Shown: positions 22,288 to 29,833 of the stretch, piece after piece | Layout: each line of letters opens with the position of its first letter | How positions within the stretch are numbered: the stretch's first letter is position 1 | Source of the DNA: Victivallaceae bacterium | GTDB taxonomy: Bacteria > Verrucomicrobiota > Lentisphaeria > Victivallales > Victivallaceae | Length of the DNA: 29,833 bases | Direction: 5' to 3' | Assembly: GCA_016292515.1 (NCBI GenBank) | Contig: JAEDIJ010000025.1 | Span: 1-29,833 of the forward strand | Notes under the pieces: model-generated | Databases searched by the model: none | Told to the model about the DNA's origin: nothing | The model's input: only the letters and a program-made list of their open reading frames with translations | Program-made: the position numbers and the translations under genes

Positions 22288-23532
22288 TCAGCCGATGAAT
22301 TCGCGATAGATCGAGATCGGCACGAGTGCCGACCAGCCGCAGAAGTCGCGGTTGGCGTTGCCGCTCGGCACGTCGGAACGGTCGGGGAGATAATTTTCCC
22401 AGATCGTGCCGGTCGATTCATAAAGGGATGATACGGCGGTGTAGAAACGCTTTGCGAGGTCGCGGGCGAGAGTTTCCTCGTTGTATTCACGCAAGCCGCG
22501 CAACACCATATACATCGTCGGTGCCCAGACGGGGCCGCGCCAGTAACCGTGGACGAGGTCGAAATCGGGATCGTCGGCGGCGACGCCGGGGACGCCGCAG
22601 GGCAAGCCGAAACGATCGGGATTTTTGAGTTCGGAAATCAGCGCGGCGGCTTTTTTCTCATCGGCGACGTGAGAGATCAACGCCCAGAATGCGCCGACGT
22701 GGCGGCGCGACAAAAGGCGTTTTCCCAAGCGGTCGAAATAAAAATTTTTCTTTTCGTCAAAACAAAGATGATTGACGCAATCGGCGATCTCACGGTGAAA
22801 GATGCGCATTTTTTCCGCCGTCGCGAGGTCGCCGCACCGCGTGGCGATGTCAGCGAGATTCCACGCGAAAAACGCCATCTGGCAACTGGTGTCGCACCAG
22901 CCGAGTTGACGGTTCCAGTCAAAGTGAAACATCTCATTCCATTTGAGAAGCGAAGCGAATTTTTTGTCGCCCTCGGCGCCGTCGAGCGCGATGATGTCGC
23001 GTTCGATTGCCATACCGCCGGGCGTCGCGCGGTCGGAAGGGTCGTCCCAACGGGGGATGTCATCCATTCCGCTCCCCCACATATCGGTGAAAAAAAGTCC
23101 GTCGGAGCGGCGGTAGTTGGCGAAATTCCATTCAAACTGACGCAACAAATGGGGATAGACTTTTTTCAGCCGTCCGGGAAAAAGCCCCATTTCGTCCAAC
23201 TCCAACTCCGCCCAGCCGAGCAGAGGCGGCGCAAACGCGGTGCCGTAACGCCTGCCCCACAAACTTCTCCCGTCCGGCAGATACTGACGGCCGATGAAAC
23301 CGTCCTCCGACTGGAAACGGTAAAAGTTGTCGAGCGAATTTTCCACATAAAATTCCCGCGGATAATACTTCGCCCACTGGACGGAAAAAGCGGTGTCCCA
23401 AAGGAAAATATCGGTGAATCCGCCGCCCGCGCCGAGCCGGGGCGCGAGCACGTTTTCCGGCGCGACGCTCGCCGTCACCATTTTGCACCGGGCGATCTCC
23501 AAAGTCTTTTCGATCAGAAGTTCCGGCGTCAT
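22288..23532 (-). CDS. Glycoside hydrolase of the (alpha/alpha)6 trehalase/GH63-like group
   Basis: The 414-residue protein starts MTPELLIEK at 23532, where its ATG overlaps the transporter TGA by four bases (ATGA); a longer frame lies in the transporter gene. Landmarks are FTDIFLWDTAF (39-49), GSGMDDIPRWDD with candidate acid Asp157, HGYWRGPVWAPTMYM, and TIWENY with candidate base Glu379. These match clan GH-G (GH37, GH63 and mannosylglycerate hydrolase-like proteins), which invert alpha-glycosidic bonds. There is no signal peptide, so it should act on imported sugar in the cytoplasm. The substrate is uncertain: trehalose, mannosylglycerate/glucosylglycerate or a gluco-oligosaccharide are possible. 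Confidence 0.85.
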   Translation of the reverse strand: MTPELLIEKTLEIARCKMVTASVAPENVLAPRLGAGGGFTDIFLWDTAFSVQWAKYYPREFYVENSLDNFYRFQSEDGFIGRQYLPDGRSLWGRRYGTAFAPPLLGWAELELDEMGLFPGRLKKVYPHLLRQFEWNFANYRRSDGLFFTDMWGSGMDDIPRWDDPSDRATPGGMAIERDIIALDGAEGDKKFASLLKWNEMFHFDWNRQLGWCDTSCQMAFFAWNLADIATRCGDLATAEKMRIFHREIADCVNHLCFDEKKNFYFDRLGKRLLSRRHVGAFWALISHVADEKKAAALISELKNPDRFGLPCGVPGVAADDPDFDLVHGYWRGPVWAPTMYMVLRGLREYNEETLARDLAKRFYTAVSSLYESTGTIWENYLPDRSDVPSGNANRDFCGWSALVPISIYREFIG

Positions 23533-24482
23533 AACGAATCCAATCCCTCCGAAATACCCAGCACGACGATCCCCGCCACGATGACGGCGATGCAAAGATA
23601 TTGACTGACGCGCAATTTCTCTTTGAGGAAAATTCGCGACAGCAGGATCGAAATGATGCAGTAGGCGGAAACGAGCGGCGCGACGAGAAGCGGCTTTGCC
23701 GCCAATGCGTAAATATAGGAAACGTAAGCCAGCGTTTCGCAGACGCCCGCCGCCATTTTCGGCATTTCCCGCACCGTCAAAGGATTATAGAGTTTTTTAC
23801 GTCGGATGACGAGGATGAAATACGATGCGGCGCCGACGACGAGAAACATCAGACAGTAGAGGCGGAAAAGGTCGATCTCGCCGATCTCCTTTTCTTTCAG
23901 CATAATGCCGCCGACGACGGTATCGAGCGTGTCGCCGAGACAGAAAATCAAAGGGAAAATCAACGCCAATGCGCCGAAACGGTAACGGGTGTTTTCGTTG
24001 CGGATCTCCTCTTTGCGGTGAAAAAGTCTGCGCTGAACGACCGCCAATGCGACCATTCCGCCGACGATGCAGAGCGTACCGGTAAGGTCAAGCAAAGACA
24101 ATTCGTCGCCGACGGAGGAGATCTTGCCCGTCGCGAGGAAATAGACGATCATAATGACCATCGGGAATGCGCCGGAAGCGTTTTCGACCGGCGACATAAT
24201 GGACATTTCAAGGTAGCGCAAACCGACGTTGCTCAAAACCATCGTCGCCGCGTAGGCAAGCGGCACGATGAGAAAGAATTTATTGGCGACGACCAGCCGG
24301 ACGAGCGGCAAACCGCTTTCCGAAAGAGGGCGGAGCACAATGAGCGACAATCCCATGATCGCGCCGAGCCACGCGGCGATCTTATATTGGGCGTCTGCGT
24401 CATCGCGCTCCGCGCCGCATTTCAGAAACACGTCTTCGACACCCCAGCCGAGCATCGCGAGCAAAGTCAATCCGAACCACAT
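23529..24482 (-). CDS. EamA/DMT-superfamily transporter
   Basis: A 317-residue protein with about ten membrane segments in two repeats of five. It begins MWFGLTLLAMLGWGVEDVFLK and has the internal repeat after a charged loop near residues 165-180. The length and sequence suit the drug/metabolite transporter superfamily, possibly the sugar-permease branch (GRP/RhaT-like), given that it is coupled to a glycoside hydrolase. AGGAG at 24493-24489 precedes the ATG. It shares a promoter region with the divergent hydrolase-oxidoreductase-symporter operon. Confidence 0.82.
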   Translation of the reverse strand: MWFGLTLLAMLGWGVEDVFLKCGAERDDADAQYKIAAWLGAIMGLSLIVLRPLSESGLPLVRLVVANKFFLIVPLAYAATMVLSNVGLRYLEMSIMSPVENASGAFPMVIMIVYFLATGKISSVGDELSLLDLTGTLCIVGGMVALAVVQRRLFHRKEEIRNENTRYRFGALALIFPLIFCLGDTLDTVVGGIMLKEKEIGEIDLFRLYCLMFLVVGAASYFILVIRRKKLYNPLTVREMPKMAAGVCETLAYVSYIYALAAKPLLVAPLVSAYCIISILLSRIFLKEKLRVSQYLCIAVIVAGIVVLGISEGLDSL

Positions 24483-24515
24483 TTTTCACTCCTGTTGCGT
24501 ACTCTTTCGCAATAT

Positions 24516-24544
24516 AATATAGCCGTAAACGAGCATTTTTCCAA
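24516..24544 (-). promoter_or_regulatory. Promoter of the transporter-hydrolase operon
   Basis: The minus strand has TTGGAA (24544-24539), a 17-base spacer and TATATT (24521-24516). The start would be near 24509, with a 27-nt leader holding the Shine-Dalgarno. It is divergent from the promoter at 24616-24644. Confidence 0.6.
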
Positions 24545-24557
24545 AAAAATTACAAAT

Positions 24558-24583
24558 AAAAATTTGTTTTCTTGCAAATTTTT
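24558..24583. promoter_or_regulatory. Inverted repeat between divergent promoters, candidate operator
   Basis: AAAAATTTG (24558-24566) and CAAATTTTT (24575-24583) are perfect 9-bp complements separated by 8 bases. The site lies between the two -35 boxes of the divergent sugar operons, so one bound protein could control both. No regulator gene is next to it. Its AT-richness also permits a purely structural role. Confidence 0.5.
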
Positions 24584-24615
24584 CATTATTACCAATAAAA
24601 GTTACATTTTTACCA

Positions 24616-24644
24616 TTGCGCAGGAAGTTTTGCCGTGCTATAGT
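24616..24644 (+). promoter_or_regulatory. Promoter of the hydrolase-oxidoreductase-symporter operon
   Basis: TTGCGC (24616-24621), a 17-base spacer and TATAGT (24639-24644) make a good sigma-70-type promoter. The start falls near 24651, followed by AAGGAG five bases before the ATG at 24673. Confidence 0.65.
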
Positions 24645-24672
24645 TTAACGGAAACAACAAAAAGGAGTTTTT

Positions 24673-26229
24673 ATGAAAGAGGAAAATCTGCAAGGCGGGC
24701 AACTTTTCGCCTTTTCCGCGGCGGACGGTCAGACCGACTGGCTCGACGGCTTCGTCGGGCGCGTCAACTACAGTATGCTCGAAATGAAACTGCCGACCGA
24801 CGGCGGCGCGCTGCTTTTTGACGAAAAAATCGACGGCATTTACGGCGACTGCTTCACGGCGGGAAAAACGCGCGGCGCGCTCGCCGACGCCTACAACCTC
24901 GTGATCGACGGCGATTTCATCAACGCGGGGATTTCCGGCGCCTTTCATATCGAAACGCGAAAAAACCGTACCGTCGTCGCCCCCGCGAAACACTTTGACG
25001 CATCGCTTTTTGACGCCGATTTCGAGGCGATCTTCGCCGCCCGCAAAAAGTGGCTCGATACGCATTATACGGGGAACAACCCCATTTTAAGGCGCGCGAT
25101 CTCGCAACTAAAAACGCAACTTTGCTCGCCCTGCGGGAATTTGACTTCGCGCTGGACGACGCCCGACCGCTGGCCGCACCGCAATATGTGGCTGTGGGAT
25201 TCCGTCTTTCACGCGATGGCGTTGCGCCATATCGATCTCGATTTCGCCAAGGACGCGCTCCGCGCGGTCTTCCTCGGTCAGGACGAAACGGGCTTCATCC
25301 CCCACTTCGCGACGCCGGACGGCAAAAGCGCGATCACCCAGCCCCCCGTACTCGGCTACGGCATCGCCAAAATTCTGGAAAAAGCCGACGATCCCGATTT
25401 CCTCGCGGAAGTTTACCCCAAAAACAAAAAGTTTCTCGACTGGTGCGCGGCAAACCGCGATCAGGACGGCGGCGGTTTGTTGGAGTGGTTCATCGACGGG
25501 CGGCCTTTCTGCCGTTGCGGCGAAAGCGGAATGGACAATTCCAGCCGCTTCGACGCGGCGGCGCGGCTTGACGCGACCGATTTCAACGCCTTTTACGCAA
25601 GAGAGTGTCAGATAATGGCGCGTTTCGCCCAAAAACTCGGCATCGCCGAAGACGCGGAAAATTGGCAGATGCGCGCCGACAAGGTCAACGCCCTGATGAA
25701 TGAAAGACTCTGGGACGAAGCGCAAAGTCTCTACGTCGATTACGATATCGAAAAAAACCGCCGCACGGGCATTCTTTCCTCTGCGGGATTTCTGCCCCTT
25801 GTTTCCGGCGCGCCGACTTTGGAAATGGCAAAAAAAATGGCAACTCTCTTGCGCGACCCGCAAAAATTCGGCACCAAACTGCCGATCCCCTCGATCGCGC
25901 GCGATTCCAACTGCTACTCGACCGATATGTGGCGCGGCCCCGTCTGGATCAATATCAATTTCATGGTCGCCGATGCGCTGAAAAACTACGGTCTTACCGA
26001 ACTCGGCGGCGAGATCGTCCAGAAGACCCGTGCGGCGATCGAAAACTATTTCCGTATTTACGGCACTTTTTTTGAATACTACGACGCCGACGACACAACT
26101 CCGCCCGTCCAACTCGCGCGCAAGGGGTACAACAGCCCTTACGAAGTCTTTCATCAGCCATTGCGCGACTACGGCTGGACGGCGACGCTCTACATCGACA
26201 ACTCTTTCAGCGAGGAAGCCAAAAAATGA
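24673..26229 (+). CDS. Glycoside hydrolase, (alpha/alpha)6 GH63/GH37-like, with N-terminal beta domain
   Basis: A 518-residue cytosolic protein. Residues about 1-125 are beta-rich and precede the catalytic toroid. Landmarks are WPHRNMWLWDSVFHAMAL (167-184), RCGESGMDNSSRFD with candidate acid Asp288, STDMWRGPVWININFM, and GTFFEYYDAD with candidate base Glu468. The layout is that of clan GH-G enzymes such as mannosylglycerate hydrolase and short GH63 glucosidases. It is a larger, distant relative of the hydrolase at 22288-23532; the two share the block order D(x)W...MD...WRGPVW...E. No signal peptide is visible. The gene overlaps the next by four bases. Confidence 0.86.
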   Translation: MKEENLQGGQLFAFSAADGQTDWLDGFVGRVNYSMLEMKLPTDGGALLFDEKIDGIYGDCFTAGKTRGALADAYNLVIDGDFINAGISGAFHIETRKNRTVVAPAKHFDASLFDADFEAIFAARKKWLDTHYTGNNPILRRAISQLKTQLCSPCGNLTSRWTTPDRWPHRNMWLWDSVFHAMALRHIDLDFAKDALRAVFLGQDETGFIPHFATPDGKSAITQPPVLGYGIAKILEKADDPDFLAEVYPKNKKFLDWCAANRDQDGGGLLEWFIDGRPFCRCGESGMDNSSRFDAAARLDATDFNAFYARECQIMARFAQKLGIAEDAENWQMRADKVNALMNERLWDEAQSLYVDYDIEKNRRTGILSSAGFLPLVSGAPTLEMAKKMATLLRDPQKFGTKLPIPSIARDSNCYSTDMWRGPVWININFMVADALKNYGLTELGGEIVQKTRAAIENYFRIYGTFFEYYDADDTTPPVQLARKGYNSPYEVFHQPLRDYGWTATLYIDNSFSEEAKK

Positions 26230-27512
26230 AAGGTTTTCCCTCGCTTGCCGAAATTCCCTGTGAAAACAGTTACGACGTCCTCGTCTGCGGTTCGGGAATG
26301 GGCGGCATCGCCGCCAGTTGCGCCGCGTCCGAAGCGGGATTGCGCGTCGGCGTGATCGAGTACTTCGGCGAACTTGGCGGCATCCCGGTCAACGGCGCGC
26401 TCGGCTCGATTTCCGGCTTTTCGCGAAAAGGCGTCGTCGCCGTGGCGGGTTTCGCACGGCAATTCGCCGACAAAATCAATGCGCGCGGCAAGGCTCTCGT
26501 GCAAAACGGCGGGCAAAACATCAATCTCGCGCCGACGGAAATCGGCGATTTCATCTGGGAAATTCTCGATTTTTACCGCGTCGACGTTTTGCTCTACACC
26601 CGGCTCGTCGCCGCCGTGACCGACGATAACGGAAACATCACGGAAGTCGTCACGGCGGGCAAGGAGGGACTTCGCCGCATCAAGGCGAAACTCTTTCTCG
26701 ATGCGACGGGCGACGGCGACCTCGCGGCAATGGCGGGCGCGCCCTTTGCTTACGGGAGAGCATCCGACGGCAAAGTGCAGAGCGCGACCTTGATTTTCAT
26801 CGTGGGCGGCGTCGACCGGGAAAAAATGCCGGCATATATGGACATCCGTCAGGTGTGGAAATCCAAGGAACGCCCCGTCCCGATCAACCACAGCGTCTTT
26901 CAGTTCGTACCGCACAACGAAACGAGCAACGAGATCGCCGTCAATATGACGCACGCGCTCGACGCCGATCCGCTTTCGGCGCGGGGGTTGACAAAGATCC
27001 GCCGCGAATGTATGAAGCAGGCGCACTATCTCGTCGAAGAATTTTTCCGCAAGGAGATCCCCGGCTTTGAAAAGGCGTGGATCAGCCGCTTCGCGCCGCA
27101 AGTCGGGATCCGCGAAAGCCGCCGCATTACGGGGGATTATCTCCTCACCGAGGACGACGTCGTTTCTGCGCGCCGCTTCGACGATGAGATCGCCTGCGGC
27201 ATCTGGGGGATCGACGTCCACGATCCCGCAGGCGTCCACACCGGGATCAGCCTCAATCTGGAAAAACCTTACGGCATTCCCTACCGGTGCATCACTCCGA
27301 AATCTTTGAAAAATCTGCTGATGGCGTGCCGCGCCATTTCCGCCGATCACGTCGCCATTTCATCGAGCCGCATCAACGCGACCTGTATGGCGATCGGCGA
27401 AGCCGCCGGATGCGCCGCGCCGATGGCGATCGCTTCGGGCGACGTCCACCGTATCGACGTCGCCGAACTGAAACGAAAAATTGAAAACACGCAATATCAT
27501 TGCTTCAAGTAA
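26226..27512 (+). CDS. FAD-dependent oxidoreductase (FAD_oxidored family)
   Basis: A 428-residue flavoprotein. The dinucleotide-binding fold is clear: CGSGMGGIAASCAASEAG near residues 16-33, preceded by the beta strand YDVLV, and the family feature FLDATGDGDLAAMAGAPF at about 156-173. The C-terminal part RESRRITGDYLLTEDDV and GIPYRCITPKSLKNLLMACR is typical of PF12831 proteins found in carbohydrate loci of Bacteroidetes and the PVC group. It probably oxidises a sugar or sugar-derived compound with FAD; no biochemical role is settled. It is coupled through ATGA to the hydrolase and followed by the symporter. Confidence 0.88.
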   Translation: MKGFPSLAEIPCENSYDVLVCGSGMGGIAASCAASEAGLRVGVIEYFGELGGIPVNGALGSISGFSRKGVVAVAGFARQFADKINARGKALVQNGGQNINLAPTEIGDFIWEILDFYRVDVLLYTRLVAAVTDDNGNITEVVTAGKEGLRRIKAKLFLDATGDGDLAAMAGAPFAYGRASDGKVQSATLIFIVGGVDREKMPAYMDIRQVWKSKERPVPINHSVFQFVPHNETSNEIAVNMTHALDADPLSARGLTKIRRECMKQAHYLVEEFFRKEIPGFEKAWISRFAPQVGIRESRRITGDYLLTEDDVVSARRFDDEIACGIWGIDVHDPAGVHTGISLNLEKPYGIPYRCITPKSLKNLLMACRAISADHVAISSSRINATCMAIGEAAGCAAPMAIASGDVHRIDVAELKRKIENTQYHCFK

Positions 27513-27539
27513 CACACAAAAAAAAGGAGGAGTTTTCTG

Positions 27540-29528
27540 ATGAATTTATCACTTTTGGACTGGGGGATCGTACTGCTCTTTCTCGCGATGATTTTCTTTT
27601 GCGTTTTTTACTTCAAACGCTATACCCGCAGCGTCAGCGACTTCATGGTCGCCAGCCGCCTTGCGGGTCCCTATATGCTGACGATCGCCCCCGGCATCAT
27701 CGGCGGCATCGGAATGATCGCGTCGGTTCAGGCGCACTACAACAACGGCTTCTCCTCCGGGTGGTGGAGCACTTTGATGATGCCGGTCAGTCTGATGCTG
27801 ACCCTTTTCGGTTTTGTCAGTTACCGTCTGCGCCAGACGCGCGCGATGACTTTGTCGCAGTTTCTCGAAGCGCGCTACAGCCGGAAATTCCGTATTTTCG
27901 CCGGAGTCCTCTGCTGGGTGAGCGGTGTCCTCAACTTCGGCGTCTTTCCAATGGTGTCGGCGCGCTGTTTCATCTATCTGATGGGCTTGCCGGAAACGAT
28001 CTCGTGCGGCAATTTCGCGCTCCCCGTCTTTCCGCTGATGGTCTTCGCGCTCGTCGCGCTCCCCTGCCTCATCGCCTGCGTCGGCGGTCAGGTCGGAATA
28101 CTCTTTTCCGGATTTTTCATGAATCTGATCTCTTTCGCGCTCTGCCTTGTCTTTATGTACTTCATGCTCTACAAATTTCACTGGGGCACGATCATCGAGG
28201 GGTTGCACGTTGTCGAAAATCCCGATACGCAGAGCCTCGTCAATCCTTTCAAGGCATTTGACGCCGACGGTTTCAACATCTGGTACTTCGTCATTCTGAT
28301 GGCGTTCAACTCCTACACCCGCGGTTGCTGGCAGGGCGGCGGCGGATTCAGTATGGCGGCGAAAACGCCCCACGACGGACTGATGTCGGCGGTCATTATG
28401 CGCTGGCGCACCTACGCGCAGAATCTGATGCTCATTTTGCTGCCGCTCGGCGCATACGCAATGTTTCACCTGCCGCAATTTGCCGAAATCGTCGCCCCCA
28501 TTCAGGCGCAACTGGATGCGATCGGCGACAAGGCGGTCATCGATCAGGTGCGAATTCCACTGTTTCTGACGCGCATCCTCCCCGTCGGAATGTTCGGACT
28601 TTTCATCGTGATGCTCCTCGCCGGAACCGTTTCCAGCGACGCGAGTTACGTTCACAGTTGGGGGACGATCCTCATTCAGGACATCATCATGCCTTTCCGC
28701 AAAAAACCGTTCGGTCCCAAAGAGCATCTGCTTTATCTGCGTCTGGGCATTCTCGGCGTCGGGATTTTCAGCTTCCTTTGGAGCGTCTTTTTTCCGCTCA
28801 AAGATTTCATCAGTATGTACTTTATGATCACCGGCGCCATCTATATGGGCGGCGCGGGTGCCGTCGTTATCGGAGGATTGTACTGGAAACGCGGTTCGAC
28901 ATATGCCGCGTGGACGGCGTTGATCGTCGGCACGGTCGTCTGCATCGTCGGCCTCGGCTGTCAGAGTTTCTGGAATCACGTTTATCCATTTTTACACCAG
29001 ACTTTCCCCGACTGGGCATACTTGACGGAGAATGCAAAGAAATTCCCGATCCCGTCGCACATCACCACGTTTATCGCGATGTGCGCATCCATCGCAAGTT
29101 ACATCCTCGTCTCGCTCCTCGGCCCGAAACACGTCCACAATATGGATAAATTGCTCCACCGCGGAGAATACGCCTGCGGCGACACCGTCGCCCCGGTGCA
29201 GAAACCCAAATTCACCTGGGCGCGCCTTTTCGGCGTCACGCCGGAGCACAACCGGTTTGAACGCAATTTGATGTACGCTTCGTTTTCGATCACGATGGCG
29301 GACTGGATCGTTTTCGCCGTCGTCACGCTCCTCGCTTTGACGATGCCGCTTTCCGATCACTTCTGGGAGGAACTTGAATTCTGGCGTAAAATTCCGCTTT
29401 ACGCCGTACTCGGCACGGTCTGCACCATCTGGATCGTCGGCGGCGGCATCCGCGACGCCTTCCGTCTGATCAAAGATCTGCGCAACTACGAAGAAGACCT
29501 CTCCGACGACGGTTTCGTCGAGGATTGA
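27540..29528 (+). CDS. Sodium:solute symporter (SSS family)
   Basis: A 662-residue transporter with 13 or more membrane segments. The LeuT-like core is visible: unwound helix 1 region near APGIIGGIGMIAS, and the sodium-site helix LLAGTVSSDASYVHSWG, where the Ser pair would coordinate Na2. AAGGAGG lies about nine bases before the ATG. The body resembles glucose/sialate-type symporters, but the last 120 residues form a cytoplasmic segment plus two more hydrophobic helices, longer than the usual 480-550 residues. It would use the sodium gradient made by Rnf and the decarboxylase. The co-transcribed hydrolase and oxidoreductase imply a sugar or sugar acid substrate. Confidence 0.9.
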   Translation: MNLSLLDWGIVLLFLAMIFFCVFYFKRYTRSVSDFMVASRLAGPYMLTIAPGIIGGIGMIASVQAHYNNGFSSGWWSTLMMPVSLMLTLFGFVSYRLRQTRAMTLSQFLEARYSRKFRIFAGVLCWVSGVLNFGVFPMVSARCFIYLMGLPETISCGNFALPVFPLMVFALVALPCLIACVGGQVGILFSGFFMNLISFALCLVFMYFMLYKFHWGTIIEGLHVVENPDTQSLVNPFKAFDADGFNIWYFVILMAFNSYTRGCWQGGGGFSMAAKTPHDGLMSAVIMRWRTYAQNLMLILLPLGAYAMFHLPQFAEIVAPIQAQLDAIGDKAVIDQVRIPLFLTRILPVGMFGLFIVMLLAGTVSSDASYVHSWGTILIQDIIMPFRKKPFGPKEHLLYLRLGILGVGIFSFLWSVFFPLKDFISMYFMITGAIYMGGAGAVVIGGLYWKRGSTYAAWTALIVGTVVCIVGLGCQSFWNHVYPFLHQTFPDWAYLTENAKKFPIPSHITTFIAMCASIASYILVSLLGPKHVHNMDKLLHRGEYACGDTVAPVQKPKFTWARLFGVTPEHNRFERNLMYASFSITMADWIVFAVVTLLALTMPLSDHFWEELEFWRKIPLYAVLGTVCTIWIVGGGIRDAFRLIKDLRNYEEDLSDDGFVED

Positions 29529-29590
29529 CATCCCGGACGCAATGGGAGCGCGAGAGGTGTCTTGCCCCCTACCGTCGAAAGAAAGGTAAA

Positions 29591-29714
29591 AACGGACGAT
29601 AACGGACTTTAACGGACGGTAACGGACAATTAGCGTGATATAAAAGACAAAATCACGCAATGATGACGCGTCCGTTTTGTCCGTTGATGTCGGTTTTGTC
29701 CGTTAAAGTCCGTA
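29591..29714. repeat. Facing arrays of a 9-10-bp repeat around a central hairpin
   Basis: Four direct units AACGGACNNT start exactly 10 bases apart at 29591, 29601, 29611 and 29621. Five inverted units, GTCCGTT or one base from it, start at 29670, 29679, 29689, 29698 and 29708. In the middle, GCGTGAT (29633-29639) and ATCACGC (29652-29658) form a 7-bp hairpin. The whole can fold into a long imperfect stem of about 40 bp. The helical spacing suggests side-by-side protein sites on one DNA face, but a structured RNA or a drifting simple repeat is equally possible. Confidence 0.65.
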
Positions 29715-29718
29715 GCGG

Positions 29719-29747
29719 ATGACAACGCAGTTGCGGTTTTCTATAAT
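29719..29747 (+). promoter_or_regulatory. Strong outward-facing sigma-70-type promoter
   Basis: ATGACA (29719-29724), a 17-base spacer and a perfect TATAAT (29742-29747) make the best promoter match in the window. It starts just after the last unit of the repeat array and points out of the window on the plus strand, so the array could be its upstream control region. Confidence 0.65.
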
Positions 29748-29833
29748 AGATTTGCGTTTTGAAAATAAAAGGCATTTGATTTGGTTCTTCGACGGTTTAT
29801 GACAGAAACAAGCAGAAAACTGAAAATTTTCCA

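Larger units (their letters stand above)
29529..29833. other. Non-coding end with repeat arrays and an outward promoter
   Basis: No coding sequence is evident in these 305 bases. The first 60 bases show nothing distinctive. Then come the facing 10-bp arrays (29591-29714) and a strong promoter at 29719-29747, after which about 85 bases run to the window edge without a clear start codon and ribosome-binding site. The gene it drives is presumably outside the window. Confidence 0.55.

Overview
The window reads as chromosomal DNA of an anaerobic or fermentative Gram-negative bacterium that runs a sodium economy. A complete six-gene rnf cluster, a biotin-dependent sodium-pumping decarboxylase (oadGAB) and a sodium:solute symporter lie within 30 kb. 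The GC-rich coding DNA, the AT-rich promoters, the variant OadA (with MDCSFRDG near the N-terminus) and the carbohydrate genes suggest the Lentisphaerae/Victivallales part of the PVC superphylum. That placement is an inference from general family knowledge; there is no rRNA or other decisive marker. I see no tRNA, CRISPR array, insertion sequence or prophage.

Layout. 1-517: a non-coding end packed with palindromes and short tandem repeats. 518-5805 (minus): rnfA-B-C-D-G-E, tightly coupled, with its own promoter overlapping a CRP/FNR-like palindrome. 5880-6347 (minus): a YhcH/YjgK/YiaL protein with a clear sigma-70-type promoter. 6484-9815 (minus): a large XRE-cupin-acyl-CoA ligase fusion whose stop codon overlaps the start of a tyrosine-phosphatase-like protein. 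Its roughly 280-nt leader carries a tiny ORF with four Ile codons, followed by two hairpins. 10150-15900 (plus): a cytosolic PAS histidine kinase, biotin ligase, then oadG, oadA and oadB. 15917-18131 (plus): a family 2 glycosyltransferase overlapping an MFS transporter. 18168-22181 (minus): ymdB, ribBA, ldcA and a cation efflux gene. 22288-29528: a divergent carbohydrate locus. One arm is an (alpha/alpha)6 glycoside hydrolase plus an EamA-type transporter; the other is a second such hydrolase, a FAD-dependent oxidoreductase and a sodium:solute symporter. The two arms share a promoter region containing a perfect inverted repeat. 29529-29833: an inverted pair of 10-bp repeat arrays, then a very good promoter pointing out of the window.

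How it fits together. Rnf couples ferredoxin:NAD+ electron transfer to ion export. The decarboxylase exports sodium at the expense of a carboxylic acid, and its alpha subunit needs the biotin that the adjacent biotin ligase attaches. The symporter spends the gradient to import a solute, probably a sugar. The most unusual items are the regulator-enzyme fusion with its leader, the paired short-repeat arrays at both ends, the signal-peptide-bearing extension of OadB and the Cys-rich tail of RnfE. No known defence or mobile system is present.
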